This document shows, in pieces, positions 60,312-64,000 of a DNA stretch of 64,000 nucleotides (the first letter of the stretch is position 1; each line of letters begins with the position of its first letter). This DNA is from Nocardiopsis metallicus (GTDB lineage: Bacteria > Actinomycetota > Actinomycetes > Streptosporangiales > Streptosporangiaceae). The position numbers were made by a program, and so were the translations under genes. The notes beneath the pieces were generated by a model. It had not been told where the DNA came from. It searched no databases and worked only from the letters and a program-made list of their open reading frames with translations. The DNA lies in NCBI RefSeq assembly GCF_014201115.1, contig NZ_JACHDO010000001.1, positions 2,480,001 to 2,544,000 of the forward strand, read 5' to 3'.

Positions 60312-61898
60312 CTAGCTTGGCGTTTAACCTGCTTGCTTGGCTCCGGGGTGCCCCGTAGTGCCCGTTTTGTTCTTCTTGGGAACCCCGTATCGGGGAGCTG
60401 GACGCTTGTTCTGGCTCCCCACCGGACGCCCCGGACCAGGCCCGCAGGATTTCGGTGCACCCACACACACCGGCAGGTCAGCGCGAATGTACCGAAACCC
60501 CCGACGCACCCGCGCCGGACTCATCCGGTCCGCTTCCACCAGCCGATGCCAGGGCAATCTGACCTGACGCGCCAACAACCGGGCCAGACGTAGCTGGGTA
60601 TAGGCCACCACGACCAGCCAGGACCACCGGTCCGCCGATCGCGGGTCCCGTAGCCGGGGTGCGTTCCACCCCAACGACTGTTTGAGGAAGCGGAAGGTGT
60701 GCTCGATGTCGAACCGGCGCAAATAAGCCCACCACATCTGACTGACCTGCTCTGAGCGCATGCCGGTGGCTGAGGACCACAACCACAACGGTTTGGGATC
60801 GCGCCGCGAGGGCAAAGCCTGCACCTGCAACAACACCAGGGTGCCCTCGATCACCGGTAGCTCACCGGGGTGCTCGGCCCAGGCTGAGCGGTGGGTCAGC
60901 CGGGGATGCATCCGATCCCAGGAGCGCGCGGTGGCACTGCCGTAGCGGCGGGTGGCAGCGGTGGTCACCGTCTCCGGCTCGGGCCAGGTATCGGGGGCGG
61001 CCATCCGTAGGGCAGCCCCGTGTTTGGGCGGGCGCCCGTTGGCTGAGATCGGTCGGTGCTCGGCTGGGCCGTAGAGCACCCGGTTGGAGGGCAACCGGCC
61101 CACCACCTGAACGGGCAGATCAGCGAGCAGATAGGCCAGACGAGGACTGTCATAGCCCGCGTCAACCACCACCACAATGTCGGGATCGCCCTGCTGGTGG
61201 TGTTCAGCCCTGATCAATCGGGCGATCAGCTGGCGGACTTGGTGGGCGGTGACGGTGGTGGGGTCCTCGTCACTGTGCAGGCGGCGCAGGTCCAGGGGCG
61301 CGGTCCAGGAGGTGGAGCCCTCTTCCAGTGCGACGATCATGGAGTAGGGCCAGCCCGGGACCATCTCGGCCTGGCCGGTGCCGCGCCCGTAGGTGTGGCA
61401 CCAGGCCCGGTCAGGGCTGGTCCAGGCGTCCGGGCGCAGCCAGGGGGAGACATCGCAGGCCAACACGATGCGCCCGTGGAAGCGGGGCAGGGGCAGCGAG
61501 GCCAGGATCGATCGCAGTTGGGTGGTGTCGATGCTTCCGTGGGCCAGGGCGGCGTAGGCCGAGCCGTGGCCGCGGTGGTGTTCGGGCTCCAGGGAGAGTT
61601 GTGCCAGGTGGCGCACGGGGGTCGGGGTGCTGACCAGGGCTTCGCAGACCTCGAAGAGGGCGTCAGCACGTGTGGTCAGGCAGGCGTGGAACTGGGAGCG
61701 GAATCGGGCCAATGTCGACAGTGGCTCGACAGGGGTGTGCTGGTGCAGCAGACTCATGGTGACGGCCTTCGTTGTGATCAGGTGTGTTCGTGGTTGAAGC
61801 ACATGATCACGCGAAGGCCGTTGTGCTGTCCGGGAAACAACGAAGCCCGTGACCGGGACGGTATCCGGTCACGGGCTCGAGGTTAAACGCCAAGCTAG
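60312..61898 (-). mobile_element. Outer insertion sequence, copy 2, intact and inverted
   Basis: 1587 bases including CTAG at both ends (60312-60315 and 61895-61898), with the terminal repeat GCTTGGCGTTTAACCT. It is in opposite orientation to copy 1 and has the same hairpins before its transposase. The near-identical sequences imply recent transposition. Confidence 0.9.
60324..61757 (-). CDS. DDE transposase of the outer IS, intact copy
   Basis: A 477-residue transposase from ATG 61757 (MSLLHQHTPVEPLSTLARFR) to TAA. Presumed catalytic residues lie in VLACDVSPWLRP, VVVDAGYDSPRLAYLL and the segment FDIEHTFRFLKQSLGWNAPR (Glu). The C-terminus is basic (KKNKTGTTGHPGAKQAG). It should be able to mobilise both copies. 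The ribosome binding site GAAGG is inside a hairpin (see copy 1). Family assignment beyond a DDE transposase is not certain. Confidence 0.9.
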   Translation of the reverse strand: MSLLHQHTPVEPLSTLARFRSQFHACLTTRADALFEVCEALVSTPTPVRHLAQLSLEPEHHRGHGSAYAALAHGSIDTTQLRSILASLPLPRFHGRIVLACDVSPWLRPDAWTSPDRAWCHTYGRGTGQAEMVPGWPYSMIVALEEGSTSWTAPLDLRRLHSDEDPTTVTAHQVRQLIARLIRAEHHQQGDPDIVVVVDAGYDSPRLAYLLADLPVQVVGRLPSNRVLYGPAEHRPISANGRPPKHGAALRMAAPDTWPEPETVTTAATRRYGSATARSWDRMHPRLTHRSAWAEHPGELPVIEGTLVLLQVQALPSRRDPKPLWLWSSATGMRSEQVSQMWWAYLRRFDIEHTFRFLKQSLGWNAPRLRDPRSADRWSWLVVVAYTQLRLARLLARQVRLPWHRLVEADRMSPARVRRGFRYIRADLPVCVGAPKSCGPGPGRPVGSQNKRPAPRYGVPKKNKTGTTGHPGAKQAG

Positions 61899-62584
61899 GG
61901 GACGGTACGGAGCGGCCGCGGCGGGGGCTCGCGGCGGCGGTGCGCCGTTCGGGGCGGAGGGAGGCGGCGGGGGGACTCCGCGGGAACTCGGGGGCCGCGG
62001 GGAACCGACGTGTCGCGCGGGGCCCAGGGGACACGCCGAGCCTAGCGGGGGAAGCCGGTGGGGCACCTGGCCGTGGTCGCCCTGAGTGAGGACATTCGGT
62101 CACACCCAATCTCGAGAGCATGGTTAGACCGCAATGTGATCGGCGTATCAGGAGGACCCCCTAGGCAGGAGGGACATCGCCCCATACGATGTGCTGTGTC
62201 CTTCGCAAGACGGAAGATCTGGCGAAGTGCGACAAAATCCAACAGACAACCAGAGACCGGACGCCAAGCATCAGGTTTCGGTAACGGTTGGATGAGTAAT
62301 TTCCCCACCCCCCGTGCAGGATCGGGAGTGGGGATGGCATGATTACGTACCGGCTCAGGCGGAGGCTGTCACCGCCTCCGCGGCCGTTCGCGTGAGAGCA
62401 CCCCATCATCCGCAGGCATCGCCTCTGTGATGGCGCTTCTCGTGGTCTCAGCCACACCGGGGAACAACGCCACCACCGCTCGACGTTTGCGTCGTGCGGG
62501 GTGACTCACGCCGCATGACCAACTTTTGGTGACTGAAGCTTTTTCAGACAGCTTACTAGTGATTTCAGTAGAGGTGGTTCAAGC
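61899..62584. other. Long non-coding region between the IS block and the WhiB-like gene
   Basis: 686 bases without a supported gene. The stretch 62090-62340 and the final 80 bases are less GC-rich than average. Features seen: ACTAGT-containing CTTACTAGTGATTTCAG near 62550-62567 (possible -10 region) and GAGGTGG about 10 bases before the WhiB ATG. Long leaders are usual for wbl genes. Confidence 0.45.
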
Positions 62585-62884
62585 ATGTCTCAGGTACGTC
62601 GGCAGGCCGCGCTGCGCCCCCGCCCGAGCTGGGGGTGGCAGGATGCCGCCGCGTGCCGGGGCGAGGACCTTGTGCTCTTCTTCGGCCCCGATGGCGAACG
62701 CCAGCCGGAGCGGGAGATTCGGGAGCGCAAGGCCAAAGAGATCTGTGCGGCTTGCCCGGTTCGGACCGACTGCCTGGACTACGCGATCTCGCGTCCGGAA
62801 AAGTACGGAACCTGGGGCGGACTGAACGAGGACGAGCGCGCCTCCGAGCGCCGTCGCCGGATGCGCCGCGCCAACGCCGCCTGA
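62585..62884 (+). CDS. WhiB-like (Wbl) iron-sulfur transcription factor
   Basis: A 99-residue Wbl protein with the four cluster-ligating cysteines: one in AAACRGEDLVLFF, and three in ICAACPVRTDC (C-x2-C-x5-C). The G[VI]WGG turn is present as YGTWGGLNEDER, followed by an Arg-rich tail ERRRRMRRANAA for DNA binding. The first residues SWGWQDAAACRG resemble WhiB3/WhiD-like members, but I cannot assign the subfamily firmly. These proteins are unique to actinobacteria and bind sigma factor region 4. ATG at 62585, ribosome binding site GAGGTGG. Confidence 0.92.
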   Translation: MSQVRRQAALRPRPSWGWQDAAACRGEDLVLFFGPDGERQPEREIRERKAKEICAACPVRTDCLDYAISRPEKYGTWGGLNEDERASERRRRMRRANAA

Positions 62885-62929
62885 CGATTCCGCCGAGCGG
62901 ATCTCTCCCGGTGGCCCCGGCCCCGATAA

Positions 62930-62973
62930 CCCGTGGCGCCCCGACGTAGTACGTCGAGGGCGCCGCGGGTTTT
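62930..62973 (+). terminator. Intrinsic terminator after the WhiB-like gene
   Basis: CCCGTGGCGCCC pairs with GGGCGCCGCGGG around an inner CGACGT/ACGTCG stem, followed by TTTTCTC; 45 bases after the stop. This is the only classical hairpin plus U-run found in the window. Confidence 0.85.
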
Positions 62974-63079
62974 CTCCCGCCCGATGTCCCCAGTATCCGC
63001 CGAAGGATCACCTGGGCAGTGGTCTTCCCGGCCCCGAATCATCCGGGCCGCGGGAATCACCCCGAGCGGCGCTGACGGT

Positions 63080-64000
63080 TCACTCCGGCCGCTGGGACAG
63101 GGTGCGGTCGAACCAGCCCAGCGTCTCCACCGCCACCTGGCGCCAGCCCAGGTCGCCCCGGAGCAGCCGTTCGGCCCCGGAGATCACCCTCAGCTCCGAG
63201 GGGCCGCCCAGTCGGCCCCGGGTCCACTCACCCAGCTCCCGGACGAACGAGTCGGCGCTCTCCAACAGGACCAGGGTCGGTGCCCGCACCTCGGCGAGTC
63301 TCGGCTCGGCCTGGTCGATGCGCCCACCGTGGACCACCACCGACGCCACGTCCTGGGGCCGTTCGGCGGCGGTCAGCAGCGCGGCCGGGGCCGCGGCGCC
63401 CGAACCCAGTACCCCCAACGGTTCGCTGGCCGCGTCGGTGGCGCGCCGCAACCAGTTCACCGCGGCGCCCAACCGCTCACCCAGGACGCGGGTCTCCGTC
63501 TCACCGCCCGCGGCGCCGTCGGCGCCCTGCTCGTCCGCGGTGAGCAGGTCCAGCAGCAGGGTGGCATAGCCCGCGCGCTGCATCGCCGAGGCGGTAGCCC
63601 GCCAACGGGGGTCGCTCTGACCCTGGCCGAACGCCATCACCACCACGCCGCGCAGCGCCGTCGGCATGGTCAGGTCCCCGTCGAGGTAGACCTGTCCCGC
63701 CCGGATCCGCACCGCCCTGGCGACGTCGGGCCGCCGATGGAGGCGCTCGCGCTCGGACAGGACAGCGATCACCTCACCGTCGGAGAGCTGGCCGAAGTCG
63801 CGGTACCACTCCCCCACCGCCCGGAAGTTGTCCGGGGCGGTGAGCACGACGAGGGCGTCGGCCTCCTCGCGCAGCGCCGCCAACGCCTCCGGCGCGGCGA
63901 CCGGCACGGCCAGGACCAGGCGCGCCGGGCCCGCCTGGCGCACCATCCGCAGGGCGGCCCGGGCGGTACCCCCGGTGGCGACACCGTCGTCGACGACCAC
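63080..64000 (-). CDS. Phosphoribosyltransferase/dienelactone hydrolase fusion, C-terminal part
   Basis: The frame is open to the window end, so the N-terminus is missing. The visible 306 residues begin with the PRPP-binding loop VVDDGVATGGTARAAL of a type I phosphoribosyltransferase domain, then from about residue 90 an alpha/beta-hydrolase region (GVVVMAFGQGQSDPRWRATA, LGVLGSGAAAPAALL with a nucleophile-like GSG, and APTLVLLESADSFV). The nucleophile elbow is degenerate (VLGSGAAA), so hydrolase activity is doubtful. Such fused proteins are known in actinobacteria without a defined role. It is convergent with the whiB-like gene. Confidence 0.8.
   Translation of the reverse strand: MVVDDGVATGGTARAALRMVRQAGPARLVLAVPVAAPEALAALREEADALVVLTAPDNFRAVGEWYRDFGQLSDGEVIAVLSERERLHRRPDVARAVRIRAGQVYLDGDLTMPTALRGVVVMAFGQGQSDPRWRATASAMQRAGYATLLLDLLTADEQGADGAAGGETETRVLGERLGAAVNWLRRATDAASEPLGVLGSGAAAPAALLTAAERPQDVASVVVHGGRIDQAEPRLAEVRAPTLVLLESADSFVRELGEWTRGRLGGPSELRVISGAERLLRGDLGWRQVAVETLGWFDRTLSQRPE

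Noticed and set aside
54468..61898. A composite transposon carrying cargo between two inverted IS copies
   Set aside because: Only other insertion sequences lie between the copies; no passenger gene is present.
61899..62584. A known riboswitch class in the WhiB leader
   Set aside because: No consensus core of a class I know (for example c-di-AMP or cobalamin) could be recognised by eye; an Rfam search would settle it.

Overview
The window is very GC-rich, with many GTG and TTG start codons, 4-base stop/start overlaps, a WhiB-like protein, a mabA-inhA style fabG-fabI pair, an XRE/DUF397 operon and IS-dense DNA. This points to an actinomycete, probably a Nocardiopsis-like member of the Nocardiopsaceae; the genus is an inference. 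I see no rRNA, tRNA, CRISPR array or replication origin.

Layout. 1-2.5 kb: the lutABC lactate-oxidation operon, cut by the window start. 2.7-8 kb: a secreted alpha/beta hydrolase, a cytochrome P450 lacking the ExxR motif, a DUF574-type methyltransferase and a DUF2786 protein. 8-10 kb: a two-gene nucleic-acid end-healing and sealing cassette (RNA ligase plus HD-phosphoesterase/polynucleotide kinase), then a PPOX flavoprotein gene under a textbook SoxR/MerR-type promoter. 10.5-15.9 kb: an nSTAND ATPase with a membrane-anchored partner, divergent from an NB-ARC/TPR protein. 16-19 kb: a CapA-like lipoprotein and two unknown proteins. 19.2-22.4 kb: an SDR, then fabG-fabI. 22.4-28.3 kb: a NarL-type two-component system next to an FtsX-type ABC exporter. 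28.4-32.9 kb: an MFS exporter, twin DUF5709 proteins, a polyprenol-phosphate glycosyltransferase, a DeoR regulator and a 44-residue membrane protein. 33-35 kb: phosphopantetheinyl transferase, acyl-CoA dehydrogenase. 35-38 kb: LysR, XRE/DUF397/DUF397, a BldC-like protein. 38-41.4 kb: an orphan ABC binding protein, a VTT membrane protein and a frameshifted AI-2E exporter gene. 41.4-46.9 kb: an orphan histidine kinase, a Zur-box-controlled permease pair and an alanine symporter. 47-54 kb: a DEAD-box helicase with an RGG tail, enoyl-CoA hydratase, a small HTH protein, an ABC-F ATPase, an intact AI-2E protein and YccF.

54.5-61.9 kb is about 7.4 kb of insertion sequences. An outer element with CTAG target duplications is interrupted by an IS3-family element, which is itself interrupted by an IS1380-family element. 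An IS5-family element follows, and then a second, intact, inverted copy of the outer element. Beyond it lie a long leader, a WhiB-like gene and the 3' end of a phosphoribosyltransferase/hydrolase gene cut by the window end.

Cross-links: the 12-bp inverted repeat TACTGGCGAGTA (or a one-base variant) occurs in front of four unlinked units (fabG-fabI, the glycosyltransferase, the ABC binding protein and enoyl-CoA hydratase), suggesting a shared regulator, possibly of acyl-lipid metabolism. The strongest leads are this motif, the SoxR-type promoter, the Zur-type operator, the end-repair cassette, the divergent STAND genes, the non-ExxR P450 and the nested IS block.
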